From: Hormiphora californensis
Lineage: Eukaryota; Ctenophora; Tentaculata; Cydippida; Pleurobrachiidae
Reading direction: 5' to 3'
DNA length: 64,000 bases
NCBI GenBank assembly: GCA_020137815.1
Contig: CM035350.1
Location: 1,360,335-1,424,334 of the forward strand
Made by a program: the position numbers and the translations under genes. The notes below the pieces were generated by a model. It was not told the DNA's origin and searched no databases. It worked only from the letters and a program-made list of their open reading frames with translations. This document shows, piece after piece, positions 53,170-63,960 of the stretch. Numbering within the stretch: position 1 is the first letter of the stretch; every line of letters starts with the position of its first letter.

Positions 53170-54872
53170 ATGGCGCAACCCACGGGGGTATTACTTTGTT
53201 TCCTGTTGACGGTTATCCTCCCCTCCTCCTTCTCCCTCTATTTCCACATGTGGGAGACTGACATGAAGTGTTTTGTGGAGGAGGTCCCCGATGAAACCAT
53301 GATTAGTGGTAAGTAGGGAAGTACTGGGTGTCACTTAGTGGTAAGTAGGGAAGTACAGGGTGTCACTTAGTGGTAAGTAGGGAAGTACTGGGTGTCACTT
53401 AGTGGTAAGTAGGGAAGTACTGGGTGTCGCACAGTGGTAAATAGTACATGGTGTATGTCACTTTACTGCCAAGTGCCATGAGAATTGGGAATTGTGCAAT
53501 TGGCCTCAGCCAGTATAAAAACTCAGTCTGCATGCTGTAGATAGCTGCACAATTGAACAACTGTTGAATACCACCTGGTGTAGAAACCTGATACCCAGGC
53601 TTTTGTTTCATTCTAGAGTGAGAGAATTTTCCCCGGGGAAGAGTCAGCCCATGCCTCATTGCATTATTATCTTTATTAAAACTCTGTGTTCCTTTCCTCA
53701 CCACCATTATGTTCGACTCCAGTGTACATCACCCCCAACTAAAGTCCCAACCCCACACCTACCTTCCAGGTAAATACAAGGTTGAGCTGTACGACGAGAA
53801 AACAGAACAGTTTGTCAGCAAGCAGGGTGTGGGTATGCATGTAGAGATTAAGGACCCGGACAAGAAACAGATCCTGTCTAAATATTACCAGAACGAGGGA
53901 CAGTTCACCTTCACCACTCACACACCCGGGGAGCACTATATCTGCCTCTCTCCTAATAGCACTCGGTGGTTCTCTGGTGGCAATAGGCTGGTGAGTAACG
54001 GGGGAGTTGTTGTTTCACCTAATGTTATCAGTCATCCAAATATTGTAATTACCTCTCTGCTTCAACCCCCGCTCCCTCATCAGACCCACTTTATTGATCC
54101 CTTATTGGTTCCCCCTTATTGGATATTGGTTCTCCAGCCCCCTCATTACTACAAACCTGCTAACATCAGCCCTCCTCCCCCTCCCTCTGAGTATTGACCC
54201 ATCCCCCCATACAGCGAGTACATCTGAGTATTGACGTGGGCGAGCATGCAAATGACTACAAGCAGATCCAAGCTAAAGAGAAACTGAGTGAGCTACAGCT
54301 GCGAGTAAGGCAGTTGTTAGAGCAGGTTGAGCAGATCACAAAGGAGCAGAACTATCAGAGGGTGAGTGTTTACCTTTCATCCGGGATGAGTCATCCCCGA
54401 ACTGAAGGTTTTGAGAATTTCGGGTTTGAATTGAATCAGAGTTACTAACTGGGTTGTGAGGTTGTCATGTCTGTAACGCGCGGTACTTCCCTTCTGTGAC
54501 AATATGAGCTGTTTTGGCGCGTCATTCACACACTCGCGCGGAGGAACCGCAAGGAAAATCACCACGTCAGACACTGGCTCCATCTTGCACGTCCCTTCCG
54601 TACCGCTGATCCTTCACGCTCCAGTCATCACACTTGTTAATGGGCAGCATGTTCCTTCCTTCTCTAATCATACAGTTATACAATATCGTCTTGTATTAAT
54701 CCTGACCATCCCCCTCTTTCAGACACGCGAAGAAAGGTTTAGGTACACCTCAGAGACGACCAACACCCGGGTCTTGTGGTGGGCTGTAGCTCAGACTAGT
54801 ATCCTGCTGCTAGTGGGGGCGTGGCAGATGCGCCATCTCAAGGGCTTCTTTGAGGCAAAGAAACTGGTGTAG
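53170..54872 (+). CDS. TMED9: p24 cargo receptor TMED4/9-like, 4 exons, 218 aa
   Basis: Exons 53170-53308, 53770-53990, 54215-54361, 54723-54872; GT-AG, frame closes. A signal peptide ([18 protein letters not shown]) precedes a GOLD domain beginning [20 protein letters not shown] coiled coil ([19 protein letters not shown]), one membrane helix ([18 protein letters not shown]) and the cytosolic tail [12 protein letters not shown] follow. The FF and KKLV signals are the COPII/COPI-binding features of p24-alpha members (TMED4/TMED9/TMED11) that cycle between ER and Golgi. Complete and intact; the paralogue within the alpha subfamily is not resolved. Intron 1 starts with a tandem repeat of the splice donor. 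Confidence 0.93.
53305..53445 (+). repeat. Tandemly repeated splice donor, TMED intron 1
   Basis: Four ~31-bp units AGTGGTAAGTAGGGAAGTAC...GTGTCACTT start exactly at the exon 1/intron 1 junction. Each carries a strong GTAAGT donor. A fifth, mutated donor (GTAAAT) follows. Confidence 0.9.
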
Positions 54873-55066
54873 ACACTCAAAATATATATAGGGACATGAT
54901 ATGTGTGTGTAAAGTTTTGCTCCATTCTTCTATAATATTATAATATTTTATACTTGAGGCATACAATATATCAATGCTGCGGTTGAACTGATAGTTTCTC
55001 TAACTGTATAACCTGGTTACCCCCCACTTTAGCATGGCATGTTCTGGCCTCACTCCCGCTCAACGG

Positions 55067-55630
55067 TTGGTAACGCAGTTCCCCCTACATTGCGGGCACG
55101 CTAAAACGTGCCTTACTATCGCAATGCCCTATGTAGGGGTAACAGAATCGGTTTCATATTTTTCAAAAATTAATACCGCCTCAACCATAAATCAGATTTG
55201 GCTAAATTCTTTTTCTACAGCCATGAAATTGTCTCAAGAATTGTGTAGTATGTTAATTTTGATGTTATTTCATCATTAACACTGTTTTTGAAGTTGAATT
55301 TCGATGAAGATCGCGTTTTTGAAACTTCATATTCGGTGAGATGGTGCTGTGGACTATACCTAGGACAATTGTGATAAAATCAATTCAAATTAAGTTATAG
55401 TTTGGCCGTGAAAATTCGACAAAGTTGGTAAAAAACAGCAGATTCGGAGGCTAAAATCTTGGACTAGTGACATATCATGTCCTGGCGTGCCATCGCGCCC
55501 TACGTAAAGTATAGTAATTGTGGGGTGGGGTGCCATGCCTGGACGTGTCATCGATACTTTTTAAGGAATTTACTTAAAAACGGGTAGGCGGTTCTGTTAC
55601 CCCTCGACAGAGGGGTAACTTCGTTACCAA
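55067..55630. mobile_element. 564-bp MULE-like insertion in PhyH exon 1 with 9-bp duplication
   Basis: Terminal inverted repeats are TTGGTAACGCAGTTCCCCC (left) and GGGGTAACTTCGTTACCAA (right). The exon sequence GCTCAACGG is duplicated at 55058-55066 and 55631-55639. A 9-bp duplication suits Mutator-like (MULE) elements, among others. No transposase. Removing the insert and one repeat restores the reading frame. Confidence 0.85.
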
Positions 55631-56121
55631 GCTCAACGGTACCTCTTCGATCTCCGGGGGTTCCTCATCCTACGGAATGTCATTAGTCCAACTGAGATAG
55701 AAGCAGCCCGGAGTGCTATAACTGCTAACATGCACCGTTTCCACGAGAGAGCGGGAGGGTTGCTGAACAGCAAGTTGGATCAGTTCAAGGGAAACAGGGG
55801 GAGGTTGGATTGTGGGACCATGTTGACCTGGGATAAACCTCATTGTGAGATCTTCAGGAGGTTTCTAGCACATAACGCTGTTATACCCGCTATAAATGAG
55901 CTGTGTGGTAAGGGGTTCAGGTTGGACCACCTGCCCCTGGCTATAATTCAGTATAAAGGTGCTGAGGGGTTTGATCTGCATGGTGGAAATGTGGACTCTG
56001 AAGGGAACTGGCTGCAAGATCTCAGTTATGAGTGCAGGTATTAGGGGATGGAAGATGGGAAGCCCATGCACTCGGAGTAGTGGTAAGGGGTTGTTGTTGT
56101 TTGTTTCCACTTCTTCTACTA

Positions 56122-57120
56122 GTAGGGACGAATCTTAATTTTTTGACACACTATTTGGTGAAAAGCAAATTCCGGTTGTAACCGACCTATTTTGACCCGC
56201 TGAACAAGATCCCGTTCATAGGTAAGGTCGCAAAATTGGAGAACATGCCCAAATCGGCCACGCCCTTTTACCTGTATTTTTAGCCTGTAGCCAAAAACAT
56301 AAATCCTCTTAGAATAGGAGTAGAGACAAATCTGAGGGCACTAAAGTGATCAGCGCCCTCGCATTAGTGGGGGTAGGTGCCGGAATTAAGTCTCTATCTC
56401 ATCTGGTTAATTAGATAATTGGATAATTAGGTTTGCGCATAACCGTTTTTTGGCTATATGGCTATAGCCACTTAGGAATGGTTTAGAGGCTTTTCACTGG
56501 CGCCATTTTGTAGGCAATAGCCAAGTTATGGGGGGTCGACGTCGGACTTTTAAGCTCTATCTCCGACCGTTTAGCCGTTATTTGCCTTAAACGATGCTCA
56601 AAATCGGGCTTTTAACCGTTTTTCGCTCATTTTGAGCATCGTTTAAGCCAAATAACGGCTAAACGGTTGGAGATAGAGCTTAAAAGTCCGACGTCGACCC
56701 CCCATAACTTGGCTATTGCCTACAAAATGGCGCCAGTGAAAAGCCTCTAAACCATTCCTAAGTGGCTATAGCCATATAGCCAAAAAACGGTTATGCGCAA
56801 ACCTAATTATCCAATTATCTAATTAACCAGATGAGATAGAGACTTAATTCCGGCACCTACCCCACTAATGCGAGGGCGCTGATCACTTTAGTGCCCTCAG
56901 ATTTGTCTCTACTCCTATTCTAAGAGGATTTATGTTTTTGGCTACAGGCTAAAAATACAGGTAAAAGGGCGTGGCCGATTTGGGCATGTTCTCCAATTTT
57001 GCGACCTTACCTATGAACGGGATCTTGTTCAGCGGGTCAAAATAGGTCGGTTACAACCGGAATTTGCTTTTCACCAAATAGTGAGTCAGCCACTTCTTTT
57101 TATAAGAGATTCGTCCCTAC
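56122..57120. mobile_element. 999-bp near-perfect palindromic element with TA duplication
   Basis: Ends are GTAGGGACGAATCT and AGATTCGTCCCTAC, flanked by TA at 56120-56121 and 57121-57122. Arms of ~480 bp are almost identical inverted copies with a very short centre near 56610. The TA duplication suggests Tc1/mariner-type mobilisation. Inserted in the PhyH intron 1. Confidence 0.85.
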
Positions 57121-57340
57121 TATACTGTTCTATAGTTTGATTACTCTATCTCTCTCCCTCAGATACGGCAAGATATCGTGTAATCTGCTGAACGTGGCGA
57201 TACCCCTTGACGCAACGGCCAAGGGAGATGGAGGGTTTGTTATTGTACCGGGATCCCACAAGGCCAACTTTCCCATACCGGGTGACCTGGAAGAGTGTGA
57301 CAATCTCAGTGAGAACGAGTACCTTCTGAACCCCCGTCTT

Positions 57341-57475
57341 GATCCAGGTACTTACTGGTAGTGATCCAGGTACTTACTGGTAGTGATCCAGGTACTTACT
57401 GGTAGTGATCCATGTACTTACTGGTAGTGATCCATGTACTTAGTGGTAGTGATCCATGTACTTAGTGGTGGTGTG
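57341..57475 (+). repeat. Tandemly repeated splice donor, PhyH exon 2/intron 2
   Basis: Six ~22-bp units GATCCAGGTACTTACTGGTA (later ones GATCCATGTACTTAGTGG) begin at the last codons of exon 2. The first three retain the CAG|GTACTTAC donor, whereas later ones are mutated to CATGTAC. Confidence 0.9.
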
Positions 57476-57959
57476 TTTTAGAACCAATTTACTAATGGTT
57501 AACATTTTCCTTGGCCGACCCTATCTCAAAAAACAACTAATAGTATAGTACCTCACTGAAACTCCATTCCCCTCTCTCTCCCAGGTGATGTGTTGCTGTT
57601 CACATGAAGCTGCCACCCATGGTGCCTTCCCCTGGCAGGGTACCCACAGAATGCCGCCGAACCCTCGTTCTACAGATACTGTCCCTCCCAACTTCGCCTA
57701 TGGACGGGGTTACCTGGACAAGAATCCTGGATTAGCGGCCGAACTGGAGGAGAGAGGAGGCAGTGGTACTACAAGCCCCCTTTGTTAACCGGCTAGACAG
57801 GAAGCACCTCAATAATGACTGGGACTGTAGGGGTGACAAAGAGGAGTGAAGCAAAGATAGAGTTTGATAGGGGTGTCTTTGATAACAAGTACTTCTAAAT
57901 CACTCCACCCGTGCCCCCCTAGCTAGGTTACCATGGCAACTGGCTGTTAGTCTGTTACC

Positions 57960-58529
57960 ATGGCTACAAACTCTCTGGGGACCCTCACAGAGACTCAGTT
58001 CGTGGCCCAGTGTCAGTCCATAGTGGAGGTATCAACCAAGATAGGAGATAGTTGGGAGATGAGGCAGGGTGACTGGGGTGATGTGTATCTTGTAAAGAAG
58101 GTTACCAAGGCAACACCCCTCCCTGGTAACCAAGATTAGTGATGATAAAGATGGTGATGATGATAGTGTAGTGGTAACACCTTCCTCAATGGTAACCTGG
58201 GAATACCACGTTACCTACAGATCATCCTACTCTGTTCCTGTTCTATTCTTCAAGGCATGGCACCCTACCTGGCCAGCTTCTAACTCTGGATGAGGTCTGG
58301 GAGTTGACCCCTCCCGCTCCCTGAGACAGCTCCCTATATCACCCAAATGGAACACCCTGTACTGGGTGAACCTTTCTATGAGGTCCATCCCTGTACCACC
58401 GAGCGGCTTATGTCTGCTAAACCTGATATAGATCTCACTGATCTCACTGATCGGTATCTTGTGTCATGGATGTCTATTATGGGACAAACCTTTGGGCTAG
58501 ATCTAGATATCAGATATGCTTTTATGTAA
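57960..58529 (+). pseudogene. ATG10: ATG10 autophagy E2-like enzyme, frame disrupted
   Basis: ATG10 is the E2-like enzyme that conjugates ATG12 to ATG5. Start ATG 57960 gives MATNSLGTLTETQFVAQCQS and WEMRQGDWGDVYLVKKV. After a 1-bp shift near 58137 the frame reads WEYHVTYRSSYSVPVLFF. After a second near 58264 it reads GQLLTLDEVW. After at least one more shift in 58300-58345 it reads YITQMEHPVLGEPFYEVHPC and YLVSWMSIMGQTFGLDL to TAA. The catalytic Cys of the HPC motif is retained. No introns are needed. Residues are well conserved and only 1-bp shifts break it, so this is more likely a real gene with consensus errors than a true pseudogene; the type given reflects the sequence as read. Confidence 0.75.
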
Positions 58530-58733
58530 AGAGTATTAAATAAAACACGTTTTGTTTTTATGTATTTATTGTTGTTGTTCGTGCCCTCTCTTTTACCATG
58601 TTTTGTAACGGATTGTTGTTCTCTGAACTCCCCCCCCCCCATCTGACAGAAACTATATTCCCCCCACTTGACAAACACTATATATCCCCCTCCCTCTCTG
58701 ACCCACATTCTGTTATTTATAGGTTGAACCATC

Positions 58734-59424
58734 ATGGCTAAAGCAGGGGAACAGTCTACACAAGGTAAGATGATGACTAATGTTCTTGTTGTTTGTAACC
58801 CTACGAAGATCTCTCTAGCTCACTCTAGTAACCATGGTTACACTACTAACATCCCCACTCTGGTTACCATGGTAACACTTCTAACACCCCCACCCCCTTA
58901 TAATAGAGGAGCTGATGGAACTATTTGAGGATATAACAGATGATAACTCAAATAACCAACGGAAAAGTTTCCTCGCTGTGCTCTATAACAATCCCCTCGT
59001 GCCGGCTGGTATGTTTTAAATCCCTTCAAAAGATCTGTTTAGTTTCTACTTGCCTTGCTCAACCCTGTCTTACTGCTCCCCGGGTTTATTTACATAACTC
59101 CAATTTCTCCACAGGCTTGGCGATAACTACTGGTTTCCTAATAAAGGCATGTAAAGCACTGAACGGGGACGCCTCTAAGTTTAATAAGGCACTGCAGGGG
59201 CGAATTCTGGCCCAATCTGTGACAGTGGGGTTGATTTGTTATGGGGCCATGTCTCTCAGAAATAAGAGCTACGAGAAACAGATACAACGTGATATGGTGA
59301 CAGGTTAGTGCGCCCTTCCGTTCACTTGTTATCTGGCCTTTCTCCGGTTTTGAATTGTTTACTTGGGGCCCACTTATCAATACCTATCCCTTCAGAAATC
59401 ATAATTGACCCAAAGACAAGATGA
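58734..59424 (+). CDS. HIG1-domain mitochondrial protein A, 4 exons, 116 aa
   Basis: Exons 58734-58764, 58907-59008, 59115-59303, 59396-59424; every intron phase 1, frame closes at TGA. Two hydrophobic helices flank a charged loop (GLAITTGFLIKACKAL ... FNKALQGRILAQSVTVGLI). The loop pattern 'K.LQ.R...Q...VG' is that of the HIG_1_N domain of the respiratory supercomplex factors HIGD1/HIGD2 of the inner mitochondrial membrane. Tandem with, and structurally parallel to, the next gene. Confidence 0.75.
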
Positions 59425-59625
59425 AGGATGAAAGAAGAAGAGTGACTATTCACAGTATTATATTGAAGAACTATAAAGAGACAGAGAGCTGTTGTCCCAT
59501 TGATATATTTGTACGTGATTTTGTCTAAATTATTACACCTTTTGTAAAGTTAATGTGCTCCATAAGTCCGCTTTACAATTTGTATAACATTCCCATATCT
59601 CTAGTAGTAGCAGAAGTATACAATC

Positions 59626-60650
59626 ATGTCGGAGACAGAAACCGCCAAGATCGAGCAAAACAAAGGTAAAAACTAATGGATTTATTTAAAGTTTGATATG
59701 TTTGACATCCCATAACTTTAGTTTAGTAAATGCTGTGTTAGATTGTTCTAAAGTATATCTTCCTTCTTGTAGAGGGTTTGGTGAGGCTGTTCGAAGACAT
59801 AGGAGAGGAGAAGAGGGAGATATCTAGCAAACCTGGTATCTTTGTTAGCTTCGTCCGGAACCCCTTCATGATAGCAGGTACGATTTGTGAAGCTCACAAT
59901 GCCCTCAAAGGATCCGCAAATTCCATCCCAAATTTCCATATAAGTAATACTTTAATATTACTTTATCTAACTATAATCTAATGCAAATTTGCACGGAAAT
60001 GTGACACCCTATCGTCAATATGACGACGTGATCCGTCAGTGTGACGACATGGTCCGTCAGTGTGACGACGTGATTCGTAGGTATCACGTATCACACGTGT
60101 TGAGAACTGCTTGCGACTTGAGGGGTCACATCACATGTATAAAAGGGAGAGAAAGAGAGAAAAAGAGAGGGATCACATCACATAGCATATAGCAGACAGG
60201 CAGAGAAAAAACATAAAAACAGACCCCTCGATTTGCGATCGGTACGATCGCCCCAGTTTTGCTTGTTAAATTAACCGACACCTATCTCCCAGGAATTGGT
60301 TTGACGGGATACTTCATGACAAAGGGTGTAAGGGCGGTAAGCAGTGGGGAGTCTCTCAACCTGACTAAGGCTCTGCAGGGTCGAGTACTGGGACAGTTTG
60401 GAACACTGGGAGTTATTATCGGCACAGCTACCTGGTTCTTTTGGAAGGCTCCAGCACAGTTCACTGACAAAGTGAATGAGGACCAGGCCATAATGGATCA
60501 AGGTAAATCTCTCTGAGTATTGATTACCCTGTTTTACCCCGGTAACAGTATGTTTTTCCAGTCTTTAGTCTGTCAGATATATTAATAGTATTCCTCTCAG
60601 CGGTAAAGAATTATCATGATGCCCAGAAGCGACGGAATGGGGAGTTATAG
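59626..60650 (+). CDS. HIG1-domain mitochondrial protein B, 4 exons, 134 aa
   Basis: Exons 59626-59665, 59773-59877, 60293-60502, 60601-60650; all introns phase 1, frame closes at TAG. It has the same layout as gene A: an acidic N-terminus (GLVRLFEDIGEEKREI), helix 1 (IGLTGYFMTKGVRAV), the HIG1 loop (LTKALQGRVLGQFGTLGVII), helix 2 and a basic tail (NYHDAQKRRNGEL). A tandem paralogue of gene A by exon structure and motif. Confidence 0.78.
60011..60080. repeat. ~20-bp GTGTGACGACGTGATCCGTCA tandem repeat in HIG1-B intron 2
   Basis: Three to four imperfect units (TGACGACGTGATCCGTCAG, TGACGACATGGTCCGTCAG, TGACGACGTGATTCGTAGG). Confidence 0.8.
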
Positions 60651-60939
60651 GAGAGACGATGATTAGTCCTGCAAAACTCCCGAGCTTAGCTCGTAAATTA
60701 TTAGTAATAAATGATTTGGAGGGCCCTCCTCGAGGGCGTTGTGGACTGACGATCAAAATGAGGTAAATTGACCACCAATAGACAATTATAAGAGGTCAGA
60801 TCGTGATTTCCCTCCCATGTGTTATGATGTGACCCTACACATGGGAAAGAGAGAGTTTGTGTGAGAACTGAGAGGATGTAAATATATATCGTGAGTTGTT
60901 GTCAGGCCATCGTCCGAGCTCAGCGACCTGAGTGAGGTA

Positions 60940-61440
60940 GTGGGAGACACTAGCGTGGTACGCGCAAAAAAATGCGCGCCACACCAATTTCGTTTTTCAA
61001 AAAACACGCAAGAAAAAACTTTTCAAGATCGACTTTTCACGTTTTGGCTCATAACTCCTGTTCCTGATAAGATAAAGACTTCAAACCTTCACCATTCGAT
61101 GGGGCTTGAAATTTCCTTTCCAACGGTATGCGAACGATTTCTGTAGCTCATCAGGAACCGGAGATATGATCACTTATGATAATGCCGAAGGAATCTTACG
61201 CGGTTATTATCATAATTGATCATATCTCCGGTTCCTGATAAGCTACAGAAATCGTTTGCATACCGTTGGAAAGGAAATTTCAAGCCCCATCGAATGGCGA
61301 AGGTTTGAAGTCTTTATCTTATCAGGAACAGGAGTTATGAGCCAAAACGTGAAAAGTCGATCTTGAAAAGCTTTTTCTTGCGTGTTTTTTGAAAAACGAA
61401 ATTGGTGTGGCGCACATTTTTTTGCGCAAGTGTCTCCCAC
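60940..61440. mobile_element. 501-bp foldback element with TA duplication
   Basis: Ends are GTGGGAGACACT and AGTGTCTCCCAC, flanked by TA at 60938-60939 and 61441-61442. Arms of ~230 bp are near-perfect inverted copies with a ~45-bp centre. A Tc1/mariner-type MITE without transposase, 3' of the HIG1 pair. Confidence 0.85.
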
Positions 61441-61442
61441 TA

Positions 61443-62039
61443 AGGGGGCAGGACAAGATCGGGTACCCGGCCTATTGTAAGTGTGAGTGGTATTTGAAGT
61501 GGCGAGTTGTAATGGACATTGCACAGGAACAGTGTGTGAAATCGAAAGAAGAAAGCTCCTTTTTGATATAATTTATTATTATTTTTGATTTCCTAGTTTT
61601 TAGTGCCCACCGAGGCCGTCACCCCGTAAATCCCTGACCTAGTTTCCAGTTTTGGGCACAAGGTACCCCGTCCTTCCCTCTCTCTCTCAACCGGTCATAC
61701 GATTCCTAGTTACCTTGTGCCCAATTTGATTGAGAAATGAAAACACAGATCTCTATTCAAAAAAGAAGGGTGGATAACATCACACAGCATAATATTACCA
61801 CTCAGTATATTTACAAAAGCTCACACGCAATAAAATGCAACAAATATCTTTCCTGACTCACTCACACTTCACACACAGTTCACACTTTGTCACACACACG
61901 AATGACAAAAAGATATCGGGGGTACAAATTAAGGGATATATTAACGCATCATGTTCTCAATTTAGCGTGACTGGGAACATAAACATTGCAATAATGTCAA
62001 ATAAGTAGAAAACAAACATATTACACACAGATATATACA
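61443..62039. other. Intergenic between convergent genes
   Basis: No gene seen. The right part, with AATAAA-like sequence on the minus side, probably holds the 3' UTR of the next gene. Confidence 0.45.
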
Positions 62040-63960
62040 TTATAAGTCCTCAAAGTCAAAAGACGGTGGTTGTTGGATTGTTGGTTTGTAGTCATCTCCT
62101 CCCCCTCCTCTCCTTTGAACCATCGGACTGAGAGGTGTAAACAAGGTGTTAGTTTCTATAAGCAATGATTTCTAGTTTGAACAAATCCTACAACTTGCAC
62201 TGGCATTGTCCTTACCCTATTCTCATTTAGGGAACAGTGCTCAGAGCATTTGCCTGACAGATCTTGCACCATTCTAATTACATTACCTGGTGGCTGGTGA
62301 GAGGATAGGAAGATTAAAGAAATCCTTTGTGATATCGTGGACGGTCTCTGTCCCAGAAGTAGTCCTGGAACCACCTGCAGACATGGCCCGGGGCGGGGGT
62401 CGATCCTGTTGCCGACTATGGGGTCGCACCACACATACCGAGGAGACAGGTCGTTCTTTCTTGGCTGGGGGTGTGGGTACTAATACCCCCTCCTCAACAA
62501 CAGACCGGCTTACTCGGGCTACACGGGCTGTCGGCTCCGTAGACTGCAGACTCGTCTGAAAAAGTTGGGAGTTTTTAGAATTTCGCCTGTTATGAATAGT
62601 GAAATCGAAAGAGGGTCGGGCACACACTGGATAATTTGAAGTACCTCAGAGGATGATATAGGGTATAGAAAATCCTCCCTATTGAAGATTGTCTCAGAAA
62701 GGGGCCGCGGGTTTTTACTGCAACCACTGTTATCCTGGATGTACGAACACGTACTGGGGGATGAGGGGATTGTGTTAGGATTGCCCTTTGGAGCTAGAGG
62801 GTGCGAGAAGTTACTTCCTCTTCAACAAAGAGTTTTAGATTTCCAGCAGCTAAAATTAAATGTTATTGGTTCTCATATATTAGTGCGGCTAGTTACCTGA
62901 GCATCAGGGCAGCAGGGTCATCTACAGAACAGGCGGAGGGAGCCCTTTCTGACCCCCTAACAGTCACTGCAGATCTGGGAGGCGGTGGCACAGGTCTACT
63001 ATTTCCCCTTCCAACAGTATCCATACCGTCTGTACTCCAACTAGCCTTGACCGCAGAGGATGTTATAACATGGGGTTGTTTTCCCTGCATCAGAGCACTT
63101 AGCATCTCTTTAGCAATGTAACCCTTAGCTTCTGAGAGCCTGGGAGATAGATGGGGATTGTTGGAAGAGCTGTGGAAACACAAATGGGGAGGGATATTAT
63201 AATTATTATTATAATTCCGGGGTAGAAGTTCAGTTCCGAATTCATGTCAGGTCTCTAAAATGGATATGCCCCTCTTTAAAATCTAACCGATTGTAGGATG
63301 ATTTCAGGGTGAAGAGTTCGTCACATTTAGTAAGATATCTCTTCCTCAAGTCCTTGTTGTCCACTAACAGACTGCTCAACTGGGCCGTGTATTTCTTGTC
63401 TACCTCGTGTACCTAGAAGACCGGATTCAGGATATCTGTGACAAAATGACAGGACAAATGACAAGACAATTCAAATCACCCATTTAATACCTTGTCAAAG
63501 AAGCTGTCTTGAAGTTGTTTTAGGGCTGTTTTATGGGACGCCAGCTCGTTCATTAGCGCTCTGAGCTCCTCTTCAAGCTTCCTCTGGGCCCTTTTGTAGC
63601 AGTTCAACTGCACCTCTTGCTCCTGAGATAGAGGGAGGTTTGGTATCGAAGACACCTCACACTCCCGGGCGACCTTCGCGCGCGCTGGCAAGGGGTAACT
63701 TCGTAACCAAGGGGGAGGTAGAGTTAATCAACAAGACAAGCCCCCCCCCCCTCCTCCCCCACATAGTTTGGGCATAGTTTCACCCTGTACCTGTATAGTA
63801 AGGCGGTTATTGTCCACCTCCTCCAGATTGATCCCTTCAAAAGTCTGCAATATCTCGTCCAGTTCGTGTTGATGTTGCTGTTTAAGTAGCGCCATATCTG
63901 CCTCCATCTTCCCTCTCACCACCTCCAGTGCTGCCTCTTTCTCTCTCGTCATCTTCTCCT
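62040..63960 (-). CDS. Coiled-coil protein, C-terminal six exons (partial)
   Basis: Exons (- strand): 63960-63784, 63684-63491, 63412-63288, 63169-62897, 62586-62287, 62127-62040; GT-AG and phases close to TAA. The gene continues beyond the window edge. The first three exons encode charged coiled coil (MTREKEAALEVVRGKMEADM, AQRKLEEELRALMNELASH, KYTAQLSSLLVDNKDLRKRY). The rest is low-complexity Ser/Pro/Arg-rich (RPVPPPPRSAVTV, LVPTPPAKKERPVSSV) and ends PPSFDFEDL. A cytoskeletal or centrosomal protein is plausible, but no family was recognised. Confidence 0.7.
63694..63713. repeat. Solitary MULE-like terminus in an intron
   Basis: GGGGTAACTTCGTAACCAAG here differs by one base from the right terminus of the PhyH insertion (GGGGTAACTTCGTTACCAAG). 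On the minus strand it forms the pyrimidine-rich stretch directly before the CAG acceptor at 63685. No partner terminus was found. Confidence 0.45.

Larger units (their letters stand above)
55034..57849 (+). pseudogene. Phytanoyl-CoA dioxygenase-like gene, transposon-interrupted
   Basis: Exon 1 is split: 55034-55066 (MACSGLTPAQR) continues after a 564-bp insertion at 55640-56037 (YLFDLRGFLILRNVIS...). Exon 2 is 57163-57347 (YGKISCNLLNVAIPLD, GGFVIVPGSHKANFPIPGD). Exon 3 runs from 57585 to TGA 57849. Phases match. The fold signatures are those of the PhyH family of Fe(II)/2-oxoglutarate dioxygenases; FDLHGGN and AATHGAFPWQG are the candidate metal-ligand regions. Besides the insertion, exon 3 has 1-bp shifts near 57604, in 57655-57695 and near 57762. 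The C-terminus (LQAPFVNRLDRKHLNND) is still recognisable. The allele as read cannot make the full protein. The large intron holds a 999-bp foldback element. Confidence 0.78.

Noticed and set aside
60940-61440. Frames of 60-93 codons inside the foldback element
   Set aside because: Mirror-image frames on both strands produced by the inverted arms.
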